Shown here in pieces: positions 13,475-23,172 of a DNA stretch of 64,000 nt. Numbering within the stretch: the first letter of the stretch is position 1; each line of letters begins with the position of its first letter. Origin of the DNA: Porodaedalea pini (taxonomy: Eukaryota > Basidiomycota > Agaricomycetes > Hymenochaetales > Hymenochaetaceae); contig NBAY01000041.1 of the NCBI GenBank assembly GCA_002794775.1, positions 124,001 through 188,000 of the forward strand. Direction: 5' to 3'. A program made the position numbers and the translations under genes. The notes beneath the pieces were generated by a model, which worked only from the letters and a program-made list of their open reading frames with translations, did not search any database and was not told the origin of the DNA.

Positions 13475-14490
13475 ATGACAAGCTCAATACAGACTCCCTC
13501 TGCTATATCAATTCTACCTGTAGGAGTAGAGGCCGCACTGCGGTCCGCGTCAGACCCATCTTTCGTGCCTCGCCCTACGCTCCTTGAAACGGAATTCTCT
13601 CTTGACGGACGGGTGGCTGTTGTCACTGGTGGTCATCGTGGTCTCGGACTCGAAATGGCAGAAGCACTCGTTGAGGCGGGTGCTACAGTATATTGTCTGG
13701 CAACCAGCGCGACACCGAACGAGACTTGGAAGGCCACTCAAACATATGTCTCTAAACTCGGGCTTGTCAAAAGTGCACGCCTTGAGTACGCGACTGTCGA
13801 CGTTTCCGACCAGTCTGCGATCTGTACAGCCATCGAGGATATAGTGCAGAAGGAAGGGCGACTCGACATCTGTATCGCATCTGCTGGGATCGTCGAGATC
13901 GTGTCTTGTCTCGATATCACGGCGGCGCAGTTCGAGAAGACAATGGATATCAATGCAAATGGCATATTCTACACGGCGCAGGCGGCTAGTAGGCAGATGG
14001 TAAAGCTTGGAATACCAGGAAGCATTGTGCTCGTCACGTCTATGGCTGGCAGCATAGCATTGCGGGGTACGGCGGTCGTTGCGTACAGTTCATCAAAGGG
14101 CGCTGGTATTCAGATGGCGCGTTCCTTAGCATGCGAGCTCGGGCCGTATGGAATCAGAGTGAACTCGTTGTCGCCTGGATATATCCCCACAGAGTGAGCT
14201 ATATATTATCCCTACTGACTGAATGTACTTCTTATGCCGTCTTGCTTCGCAGGATCAATCAACGTTACATCGACGCAGACCCTGACCTGGGAAAGGAGTT
14301 GAAATCCCAGAACCCTCTTGGACGACTTGGAAAACCTGCTGAACTGAGGGGTGTAATTACGTGGCTGGCGTCAGATGCGTCGTCGTTCTGTACTGGAAGC
14401 GAGTGAGTGAGCTTATTTTTGTTATTTGAAATTCACTAATTCCGACAAATCTTGAGCATAATCGTGGATGGAGGCCATCGTGCATGGTGA
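13475..14490 (+). CDS. Classical short-chain dehydrogenase/reductase (SDR)
   Basis: The Rossmann signature TGGHRGLG follows FSLDGRVAVV near the N-terminus. The ASAG element replaces NNAG. The active site is represented by VTSMAGS and YSSSK (Tyr-X3-Lys), with PYGIRVNSLSPGYI after it and GSDIIVDGGHRAW at the C-terminus. Exons are 13475-14193, 14253-14402 and 14457-14490, joined by two clean GT-AG introns of 59 and 54 nt that restore the frame. The family reduces ketones or oxidises alcohols with NAD(P)(H). The layout resembles fungal sorbose/arabinitol/mannitol-type SDRs, but the substrate cannot be assigned. The gene sits between two copies of a ~450 bp direct repeat and next to a 1.85 kb mobile element. 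The ATG at 13388 would add 29 residues but overlaps a TATA-like sequence. Confidence 0.9.
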
Positions 14491-14825
14491 CCACCGGTTA
14501 AAGGGAATTGTTCTAATAGTGCGGATTCTGCGTGATTGATATTGAGCAGGGGCTATGTTGATTGTACAATAATTATTTTGCTCGTTTTACGAGCCACTAC
14601 GAGCAGCGCAACCCATGAATCACCTTCTTCTTGAATGCCTGAAGATTCGAGGACTGCTCGGCTTGTATCCGTGGCGTTGCGCTTTCTCGTCGCAGAAGTT
14701 CGACAGACGAGAACAAGATAGCTCCACAAGGAAAGCAGGCTAATTCTTGTGGGACGTTTTCAGAAAGAGGATGAAGCGATATTCTGATTGCAGACTTCAA
14801 GAGGGAGAGATCAAAGATTGAATCC
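14491..14825. other. Short intergenic stretch between SDR gene and mobile element
   Basis: This is non-coding sequence 3' of the SDR stop codon. No feature is recognised in it. Confidence 0.4.
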
Positions 14826-14833
14826 AGTCTGAT
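14826..14833. repeat. Left target-site duplication AGTCTGAT
   Basis: These eight bases directly precede the left terminal inverted repeat and are matched at seven of eight positions by 16689-16696 (AGTCTGAC) beyond the right end. This suggests an 8-bp duplication of hAT type. A TA duplication (14833-14834 and 16688-16689) is an alternative reading. Confidence 0.55.
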
Positions 14834-16688
14834 ATGACGTACCAACGTAACAAAAAATCAAGTTCCCCCCCGGAGAGTTTGTTTAACCCCCGGAGACAAG
14901 AAAAAATTCCCCGGAGCATGTGACATACCCCCGGAGAGCAAAAACACCCCCCGGAGAGCAAAACACCCCTGGAGCACAAGACACCCTGGAGAATATTACA
15001 GCCATTTTCATAAGTCCTGCGACACGTGCATGTCACGTGAAATGAGCCGCGTCAGAGCCAAAATGTCAAAAAATTAGAATGAATGCCTATTTTCTCTGTA
15101 AATTCTTCACAGTACCTGCTCATTAAGTACTCAAAAAAAAGGCACGGTTCTCAGGAGCAGAAATATGTAAAATATGGAGCAATACATTGACTGTGTAGGT
15201 GGGTGGAGATCAAACAAGTGCAGCTGGTCTGTTCTCTCATACATTTCCACTGAGATTCAAAAATTATGGCTCCCCTACATCTACCTATAAAATTCTTTCC
15301 TATGTCTGTAAATTAAGTATATGACTATACCAACATCTCCTGCAAGTTTGAAGCCAATCCATTCAGTATTCATGGTGCAGCAGCAAGATTTGTGTTCTAC
15401 TCTGCAAGACCTGTTGTGAGAAAAGGAGGATGGAAAGAGCTTGAAGTGGAACACAAATCTTGCTGCTGCACCATGAATACTGAATGGATTGGCTTCAAAC
15501 TTGCAGGAGATGTTGGTATAGTCATATACTTAATTTACAGACATAGGAAAGAATTTTATAGGTAGATGTAGGGGAGCCATAATTTTTGAATCTCAGTGGA
15601 AATGTATGAGAGAACAGACCAGCTGCACTTGTTTGATCTCCACCCACCTACACAGTCAATGTATTGCTCCATATTTTACATATTTTGGCTCCTGAGAACC
15701 GTTCCTTTTTTTTGAGTACTTAATGAGCAGGTACTGTGCAGAATTTACAGAGAAAATCAACATTTACTCTATTTTTTCGACATTTTGGCTCTGACACGGC
15801 TCACTTCACGTGACATGCACATGTCGCAGGACTTATGAAAATGGCTGTAATAGACAACCCCCAGAAAGTGGATTTGTCATGCATAAAATACCTTTTTTTC
15901 AGCTTCAAAAATCACTAACTTGCTCATTTCTCTATGGAATTGAGTCACTAAATTTCAAAAAATTACCTGAATCATTTACTATGCATATAAGAACCTATTC
16001 AGTAAAGAGAGTGTATGCAATTAGTCTGACAAGTGAAAGAGGGTCTATCTTACTTGAGACAAATTGCCTCTACAAAAATTTTCTAAGATGTCCCAAGTAG
16101 TTCTAAAATCCTGATAACCCATGAATACAATTCACCAACAGGTTTCATATCTTTATCTTCAAATTTGAGCTCAGGAAAACCAGGCAAGGATTCTGCCTGA
16201 CAATACACCTATTATTTTCAACATGGACATTACACATGGTTACTTCACATTAAAAGCTCAGAATTATTTTATATATATCAGATGATGAATTTAGCAATCT
16301 ATTTGAAGAAATTCCATGAAGAATTGAATGAGATATGTATTTTACAACTTTTTGAGGTGCTGAAATGCAGTGATCACCGCTCTCAAATGATTGTCACGTG
16401 ATCGAAACTCCGGGGGATTTTTGGTTCCTCCGGGACCTAGGCCTGTCAGAAAAAAACATATTGTCACATGACATAAAAACATATTTGTAGTCTAACATGC
16501 CATTTATATGGCTCCAATCCGGGGCCAACATTTACAAGCAACAAAAATATGAAAGTACCCCGGACAAAAATACATCACATGACTTTTTTAATGTCTAAAT
16601 AGGGTAGCTGTTACTGAATTTGGGATTTACTGAGCACGTGCATCTGCCTCCGGGGGGAACTTGATTTTTTGTTACGTTGGTACGTCAT
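14834..16688. mobile_element. Non-autonomous terminal-inverted-repeat element, 1.85 kb
   Basis: The left end starts ATGACGTACCAACGTAAC and continues through AAAAATCAAGTTCCCCCC into GGAG. The right end is the reverse complement of the same roughly 40 bases, with a one-base length difference in the C run. Just inside the left end are seven spaced copies of a CCCCGGAGA-like word (14870-14993), and related CCGGGG words occur near the right end (16407-16655), as expected of subterminal transposase-binding repeats. No transposase or other protein is encoded, so the element would need a helper in trans. An 859 bp palindrome (14994-15852) occupies its left half. Nearly identical ends suggest fairly recent movement. 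Confidence 0.8.
14994..15852. repeat. Large near-perfect palindrome, two ~407 bp arms
   Basis: The left arm (14994-15400) is the reverse complement of the right arm (15445-15852) with few mismatches. The outer ends are TATTACAGCCATTTTCATAA and its complement. The spacer of about 45 bp includes GTTGTGAGAAAAGGAGGA. The structure would extrude a long hairpin. It may be a second fold-back element nested in the larger one, since TA flanks both of its ends. Open frames in the arms are mirror copies and not genes. Confidence 0.9.
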
Positions 16689-16696
16689 AGTCTGAC
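16689..16696. repeat. Right target-site duplication AGTCTGAC
   Basis: Partner of 14826-14833, with one mismatch at the eighth base. Confidence 0.55.
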
Positions 16697-17130
16697 TTTC
16701 GAAGCAGAAAATATTGCCCCGCTCCAATAGAAGAGCTGAAACAGTATATCGCACGTGCCGTTCATCCCGCTTACGTACATTTTCCACCTCCGCGTAGTCC
16801 AAGAGCTCTAACAAGCTTTCAACCACTAAGTCTTGTTGCCTCGACAAGGGAGCAAGTCGTTTTGTTCTATGTCTGGTCGGAATATGGATACCCTGCGTGC
16901 TGCTCGGACCAAAACATGCGTATAAAGCGACTTTGTTTTTAACATTCTCGTGCACGGACGATCAATCAACATCGCTTTCCACGTTGTGATCTCTCGCTTT
17001 GCCCTTATTAATCCAACATAATATCACAGCCCTTACTCGGTCCTTCGTCATGAATCGACAGCCTCGTTGTGCGTCAAGGCCGCCCACGCCGCAGAAAAGC
17101 ATTGCCGTACTTCGGCTCTGATATGCCGAC
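16697..17130. other. Non-coding stretch between mobile element and repeat copy B
   Basis: A 114-codon open frame runs on the minus strand over 16611-16955, but it starts inside the mobile element and shows no recognisable domain. Nothing else is seen. Confidence 0.35.
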
Positions 17131-17571
17131 CGAATCCCTTGGCCTTAGAGATCACCTAATATCTACCTAGCATGGAAGGTTATCATTTTTGGTCTAACTT
17201 AGTCCCATTACACTTCAGCAATATCTCAATCTGCGACCTACTACTCTACCACCACTCTTACAAAATGGACTTTGAAATATTTAAACTCAATCAACTCCCA
17301 AACTCAGAGCATGTTTCATCTTATTGTCAAATTAGTACATTCATTAGCACTGGCAGTAGATTTTGTCGCCTTCGAGCTCTAGAAATTGAGTATATATATT
17401 ACAGCTCAGCTTCCATGTAGATAATAGCGTGGTTTCTAGAAACCCCATACAAGTATTGGGATATACTTTGTAATAGGCCGTTCGATCCGTTGTCGAGCCC
17501 TCAGACGCGTCTCAGTCGCGTGACATATCACGTGATTGGAATCGCAATCCATGTGATCGCTCAGCTCACCG
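17131..17571. repeat. Direct repeat, copy B (~440 bp)
   Basis: Same-orientation relative of 11991-12452. Its right edge, through GATCGCTCAGCTCACCG, lies about 60 bp upstream of the start of the next gene, so it forms most of that gene's upstream region. It contains CACGTGA within ATATCACGTGATT, a possible bHLH-type site, but I cannot assign a function. Confidence 0.8.
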
Positions 17572-17629
17572 GCCACCGGCAAACGACCATCTCAAACTCA
17601 CAGCTTTGCTCTCAGCAAGTCTTGATTAG

Positions 17630-19804
17630 ATGATTACTCATCGTATAGCACCATCCCGAAGCCCAGCAAGGCGAACAGCCAGCAAAAAGTAGGATACCAT
17701 GTCTTAGTTCTTTCGACAGAGAACTGATTACCGGCAGCTTCTCGCGCGTCTTCGACAGCGTATCCACACTTGTCCAGCGGCAAATTGTCGAACAAGCCCT
17801 CATACCATTCCTCGACTCCATTCCGAGAAAGGACGCGAAGCGAGCTATAATCAAGGCACGACGAATAGCAAAGAAGTCGAACAACGTTCCCCAGCTAGAC
17901 CTAGCAGCGAAGAAGAGCGAAGTCAACGGTCTGCTCGACGAACTCGCGAAGGATACGAAGTCTTTCACGCGTCCTGATGCTAGCAAGTACGAGACTTTAC
18001 TGCGGGAGGTCGTTGAAAGCATTGCGGAGTGGCTGAACGATCTGTGGTCTCTTACATATGAGTTCAGTCTTGACTTTCCTCGAGCGCACTCATGTCTACT
18101 TTTCTCGATGGGAGTGCTGGACCATGTGCAGGGAATGAAGGGCGGTGGATGTCGATGCATATTCTCGACTGTGTATGTCCCCATAACGATCAGAGACAGC
18201 TCAGGCGATGTCGTAAAGGAGTTCTCGGAGCTAGGGTTGTCCAACGTCGAATCTGCGATACTGTGGGTCTGGCGGGAGGTCTTCCTGGCACTTCTTTCAT
18301 CAAATAGCCCGCCGTTCGTGAAACTCATGCCAGAGTTGCTCGCAGAGATAGACGATATTATAGGATGGAGGGGCCTCGAGCGGTTGGTTCTTGGAGGTGC
18401 AACCTGTGGGTCCATTAGACCCAACGACTGCAGATCATTGATAGAATTTATTCAGATACGCAGTGTGCACAAGAAAGTGGAAGGCGCTATGAACAACGCC
18501 ATGATCATATGCCATGCTCTCATTGCCAAGGGGAGGCCTGGAACTCTGATCTGTACGACGATGACATGGATGACATGTTCTATGCAGAACATTGGAATTA
18601 CAAATTCACCAGATGTGTACCGAGACTTCGTCGACTCGTTCAAGATCGTATGATCGCGATATTCAAAGCATCTCCTTCTGTTCAGTTGTATAACACATTG
18701 GTCTCTCTGGCAACCGACGATACGGCTATCGAACAACTACATGACATTCTCTCGCGTCTCGCAACAACATCTGCGACTTCCCTCTCCACTGCCGTCGAAA
18801 TTTACGCGCTTGACAACAAACCTGATAACATCGCTGCGCTACTGGACACTCATGCCTTCCTTTTACGTCCGCGGGATAGTGACGCACTGCAGGAGGCTGT
18901 ACGCACGCTTGCCGGGTCGATAGCATCTACACACCGAACCAGAGCACTCAAGATCGCAGAGAAAGAGCTGCTCGATACGACGTACTCTCTGAGACATGCG
19001 CTGCGCGGACCCTTCTCACGAATTGACTCGCAGTCGCAATCCGACGAACTCGTGCGCATTGCGAAGATGCGACGCGGGAGTGCGGGGCGGCAAGAGCGTG
19101 TGGAAAGCTGGGTCGAGGCCGCATCGACGCCTGGACTGGGTCCAGCGAATCCGATGGCGTTCGCGGCGATGATGATGGGCTTGCCTGTGCCCGCGGCGCT
19201 GGACGCTGACGAGGCTGACCATCTTGGGTTTATCGACCTTGATCCACATGATCCGGACTTCATGGAACTCCGCGAGGAGTATCGACCAGACTTGAGGGGG
19301 CGCTTCGATGGTTGGGTGGACACGATGGAGGCCATTGCGGGCGGTCCTGCCGTGCTGGAGAAGGTGTACAAACAGATATCTGCTATGATGCCGTGGATCC
19401 TGGGATCGGATATCGTGGAGGAGATGATCGGGAGGTGCGCGTATTCTTTCTGACCAGCTTTTCTCCCTCTATAACGTCTCCTCGTCAGGATTGCCGACAA
19501 GCCAAGTAAGCACCATGTCTGCGATGCATTAGAGTCTCTGGCAGCGTTTGCGAAGGCACAGCGGAAGAAACGCAAGAAGAAGATGACAAACCCCGTTGCC
19601 AGCACAGCAGGATCAACACCTACACTCATCGACGAAGGAGTTGAGACGGAAGGAATTCCAGTAGAAGGGCATGACACTCCGGATGAGGCTGAGAACGAGG
19701 AGAACGAAGATGACGCAAATGCGAATGAGCCAGTTCCTTTCAATATTGACCCAGGCCCTGTACCTTTCTTTCCTATTCTTGGCGGTATTGAGGACCTGGA
19801 CTAG
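17630..19804 (+). CDS. Hypothetical basidiomycete protein
   Basis: No family was recognised. The product is helical and acidic/basic mixed, with stretches such as LLREVVESIAEWLNDLWSL and DIIGWRGLERLVLGGAT. A long middle exon ends GSDIIVDGG-unrelated text DIVEEMIGR, and the tail contains a lysine-rich run (KAQRKKRKKK, a possible nuclear signal), an acidic stretch (ENEENEDDANANE) and the end FPILGGIEDLD. The frame change near 18530 is explained by a 68-nt intron at 18463-18530 (GTGTGC..CCAAG), giving IRREAWNSDLYDD. The start is uncertain. ATG 17630 opens a 19-codon frame that joins the main frame only if a very short 31-nt intron (17690-17720) is removed. Antisense open frames over 17612-18424 are shadows. 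Confidence 0.6.
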
Positions 19805-20520
19805 CATCAAAAGAATACCCCACGCGCTAGAAAAAAAAAACCCTTCATTGCCTCGACCATTCGCTGTTTGCACTTCTCATCCCATCTCGTCCGTGCCCAT
19901 CGCTTTCATACCAAAATCCCAATCGTGTATCAATTAGTTGATCTTTGCCTTTGCTTTCGTGAATGCTTCGTAATTCCTCACTTTCCTACTTTACAACACT
20001 TGAATTGAGTCCTGTCTGAGTCGTCGCCTCTGCCATTGTTACATATTACTGGATGCTCACGTCTGAATGTCAGCTTTTGCATGCTTAAGCACATGTTGAA
20101 GGGTTTGTAACACTAACTGAATTCGAGACACGGTCATCATGATATCCATGTCCGGACAAAGCGAGAATCTACGAAGTACACATTCGTCATTTGAAACTTA
20201 AATGTACGACAATGCTATAGAAAATGCGACAAAAAAGCGTTCACCAGCATTGTATGTAAAGTAATTATCTGCAATGACGGATCGGGGAGGACATGTATCA
20301 CGACTTACACGGAGGGGAAACGGAGAATAACAGCACAAAGAGTGCGTATCATCGTATCGGTCAACTCGCTAGCAATACAAGTACGCAAATAATCGGTGCG
20401 CCGTTAGATTAGGATGGCTTTCAAAAGGATCAGCAGGAGAAAAGAGTGGCGACGAAGACGATAAAGGATCCGCAAAGAACAAAGAAACACAATAAGATGA
20501 ACAATAAGGATTCGCAGCAG
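19805..20520. other. Intergenic, convergent 3' ends
   Basis: This is AT-rich non-coding sequence between the stop codons of the hypothetical gene and the C2H2 gene. No gene or repeat is recognised. Confidence 0.5.
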
Positions 20521-22418
20521 TTAAGAAACAGACTCAAGAGACCTTTCAGCCATAGGCAACTGGAAAAAACAATGAGGACAATCTCGCCTGGACTTCAATA
20601 GAAGACCCGTACCTTGAGGATGACCTTTCCGCTTGGACGTAGGCTCAGCTACACGAAGTTTTCGTTTCCGAGCAGCTCTCGGAGGCACGGATGTAGAATC
20701 AGGATCTGCAGGACTTCTGTTTGTAAGCCCACTCTTTTCTTTGAGAGCAGAAAGCGATGGAGGTCTGGGAATAAACAAATAAAATTCGACGTTTTAGTGA
20801 CAGAGACCAAACAGACAGGACTGAACGCTACGTACCTTGATCCCGATTTCATCTTGTCCGGCGCGCTTGTGTCATTCGTGGCTTCAGGAACTTCCGTAAG
20901 GACGGCTCCCGTGGGTTGAGTAGCACGATCCTCTTCAAGATGGTGCCGCCGATGTGCAGCGAAAGTTCCATAATGACTGAATTTGTTGAAACATCCCGGA
21001 TGCGTGCATTTGTAAGCTGAGACGTTGAAGGGGAAAGTGAGCTACGAGCGAAGGCACGGAAACAAAGGGACGCACGTTTGGCACCTGTATGAAGGTTCAT
21101 GTGGTCCTTCAAGCTTTTCGAGACCTTGAAACGCTTCGAGCATAAAGTGCATGTCTTAGGCCGTACCATGTTGGTGGAAAACTGTGCGCTCTGCACGGCG
21201 GGCTCGTCCAAAAGGCGGTCTTCGCAAGATGGGCCACGACTTGTGGTCGATTCGGCCTGTTGTAACGTTTCGACGTCCTCCTCGCTAGATATCTTCGAAA
21301 CAGAGGAGACCTTCTCTGTAACACAGCTAAAGGGCTTCACAGGAAACGTGGTGGCAGGAGTCTTACCAGGGATGGTGGTTGGAAGCGGATCTCTATCTTC
21401 CTCAGGTCCTCGTTCATCTGAGCTATCGCAAGAATGGGCGGCCGTGGCTGTAGCCTGCGGCCCTCTCTCTTCGGGTTGAAAGGTGCTGCTTCTCGGGGTT
21501 CGGGCGTCGCATGCTGCCGCATCGGGAAGTTGAACAGGCTCTGTTTCGATTGCAGAAGATACATCAGGAGAACTGTCATCATCTCCGCCGACGAGCCTCG
21601 CTATGTACTCGTCTATAGTTCCTGAGCTGTGGTACGGAGCAAAGTGGACGTCCTCCACCTTCATGATAGAAGTCCTGCCTTCCAGAAGAAACTGGTGTTT
21701 GTGGATTGTCATACTCCATGGCTTCCGCTGTCGCGGTGCTTTCTCGGCTGAAGGCTCCGACGGTGGAGGAGTCAAGACCAGTACCTTCCAGCGGCTCAGC
21801 TTCGACAGCTTCGTCCATATCTGTGACTTTCAATACCGACTCTTCTGACAAGGGATCGCGAACATCCTGGTGGGGCTATGTCAGTTTGAGAATACCGTTT
21901 CGGAAGTCTAATCACTACAGAGTAGTTTATGTTATAGTTTCTTTTCCGCATACCTGGTTGGGTTCCGAAGCCTGCTGTCCAGATGTCATTGATTTATTCA
22001 CTTGATTCAAAATCGCTCTGAGGAACGGTGCAACAGTCTTCTCCGACCGAATTTCAGCATGGCCCAGCAGTATAGGATGTTGCAAATGGTCGCCGATACG
22101 CGAAGCTATTGACTTGGTTTCTGAATCGACGCGCTTCATAACGATGTCCCACACTAGATTGTGACGCAGCAAGTCTCGGCTCGTATCGCACGAAGCAAGA
22201 GCATCGAAGAACCTTGAGATGCTCTGCGGTTTTAGCATCGCATGTCTGACTTCGTCGTACTTTCCCTTGGCGCAAAGGATTTCAATGACGATATCGAGAG
22301 GTGTGAGATGTAACTTGAAGCAGTGAAGTGTCTGAAGGATGACTGAGATTATTTGCTCCCGAAAGCGAGCATTGTCGCTCGAGTTATGAGATGGAGCATC
22401 CTCGCGTGCAGTGCTCAT
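20521..22418 (-). CDS. C2H2 zinc-finger protein, putative transcription factor
   Basis: Two adjacent C2H2 fingers appear after splicing. The first is KTCTLCSKRFKVSKSLKDH with MNLH, and the second, on the next exon, is YKCTHPGCFNKFSHYGTF with HRRHH. An intron with donor GTGCGT separates them. The N-terminal part (MSTAREDAPSHNSSDN and following) is a helical region of about 150 residues. The middle is Ser/Pro/Glu-rich and disordered. The tail after the fingers is basic (PPRAARKRKLRV, PTSKRKGH). The frame change near 21700 is resolved by a 40-nt intron that starts GTATGAC, giving METSIMKVEDVHF. The start at 22418 is preferred over the upstream in-frame ATG (22490) because a TATA-like sequence lies at about 22498-22510. 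It probably binds DNA; targets are unknown. Confidence 0.8.
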
Positions 22419-22497
22419 CGTGGGTATAAAGATGGTCGGAAATGAGAGAGTAAAAGATATGAAGCTGGGAGAAAGAGACGCGTGACACAACCGGCGT

Positions 22498-22510
22498 TAT
22501 ATTATATACC
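22498..22510 (-). promoter_or_regulatory. TATA-like region of the C2H2 gene
   Basis: TTATATTATATACC lies about 80-90 bp upstream of the preferred start at 22418 when read for the minus strand. It is a plausible core promoter element by position only. Confidence 0.3.
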
Positions 22511-22876
22511 GTGACGTAAGAATTCCCTTATTTGTGGGCAATGCTCACGAGGCACGTGATTGCCGATCGTTAAACCCAAACACAAACTTTATTTCCGGCG
22601 TCTATTAGCAGTATTAGTGTGAAGTTCCATTAATATTATATCCGCAGAATTCAAGGAGAGGATAACACCCGAATAAAAAGAAGGTTTATAGCTAAGCACT
22701 AGTTAGTGGTCACTGTGGCGAGTCGAACTTGCGAACGATACTGTGGGACGGCAGCTCTACACGGCATCGTCGCCCTGGAGGTTCGGTGATAGATTATTAG
22801 ATAGGCAACATATGAAAGCTCACATGTGAACAACTATACAAAAGTACAAAAGTCCGAGGCAAGGTTTACTACACAC
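22511..22876. other. Intergenic, upstream of IMPDH and the C2H2 gene
   Basis: This is part of the divergent promoter region. A short stretch near 22730-22760 superficially resembles a tRNA T-arm but does not fold as a tRNA. No gene is seen. Confidence 0.4.
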
Positions 22877-23020
22877 AGTACAAATTCTCATAATGCATAA
22901 GATTCTGTCGGCGAAAAACCGGACATCTCAGCCAAATTCCATGTCATACTACATAATCGCCGCAGTATTAGTGTAGTGGCTTTGGGTGGGAAGCGAGCGT
23001 GCATTATGAGAATTTGTACT
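22877..23020. mobile_element. Small MITE-like inverted-repeat unit, 144 bp
   Basis: The 21-bp left end AGTACAAATTCTCATAATGCA is perfectly repeated in inverse orientation at 23000-23020. Flanking sequences do not show a convincing target-site duplication. The unit sits about 150 bp upstream of the IMPDH start codon, so it lies within or next to its promoter. Confidence 0.55.
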
Positions 23021-23172
23021 ATGTAGTACAGTACTGTACTGGAAGTAAATCCACGTGACCGTGAACCATGCTATAAAAGGAAGATCTCGAAAATTTGGTT
23101 ACAAACTCGGAGTTTACTCCCAAACCACCTCCTTGTCCTTTTCCTCGTTGGTTTTCCTCTTCTTTTTTTGCC

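Noticed and set aside
15810..16100. Open frame beginning MTCTCRRTYENGCN
   Set aside because: The same sequence starts the mirror frame at 14797-15036 because both lie in arms of the palindrome. It is not a gene.
17612..18424. 270-codon open frame on the minus strand
   Set aside because: It is antisense to the better supported plus-strand gene, has no domain, and its composition (Ser/Arg-rich) is that of a shadow frame.
18500..18545. Frameshift in the hypothetical gene
   Set aside because: A standard 68-nt intron (18463-18530) joins the two frames in the right phase, so no indel is needed.
22690..22830. Possible tRNA (GTTCGACTC-like T-loop on the minus strand)
   Set aside because: The flanking bases do not form a T-stem, acceptor stem or anticodon arm. 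Only the loop-like word matches.
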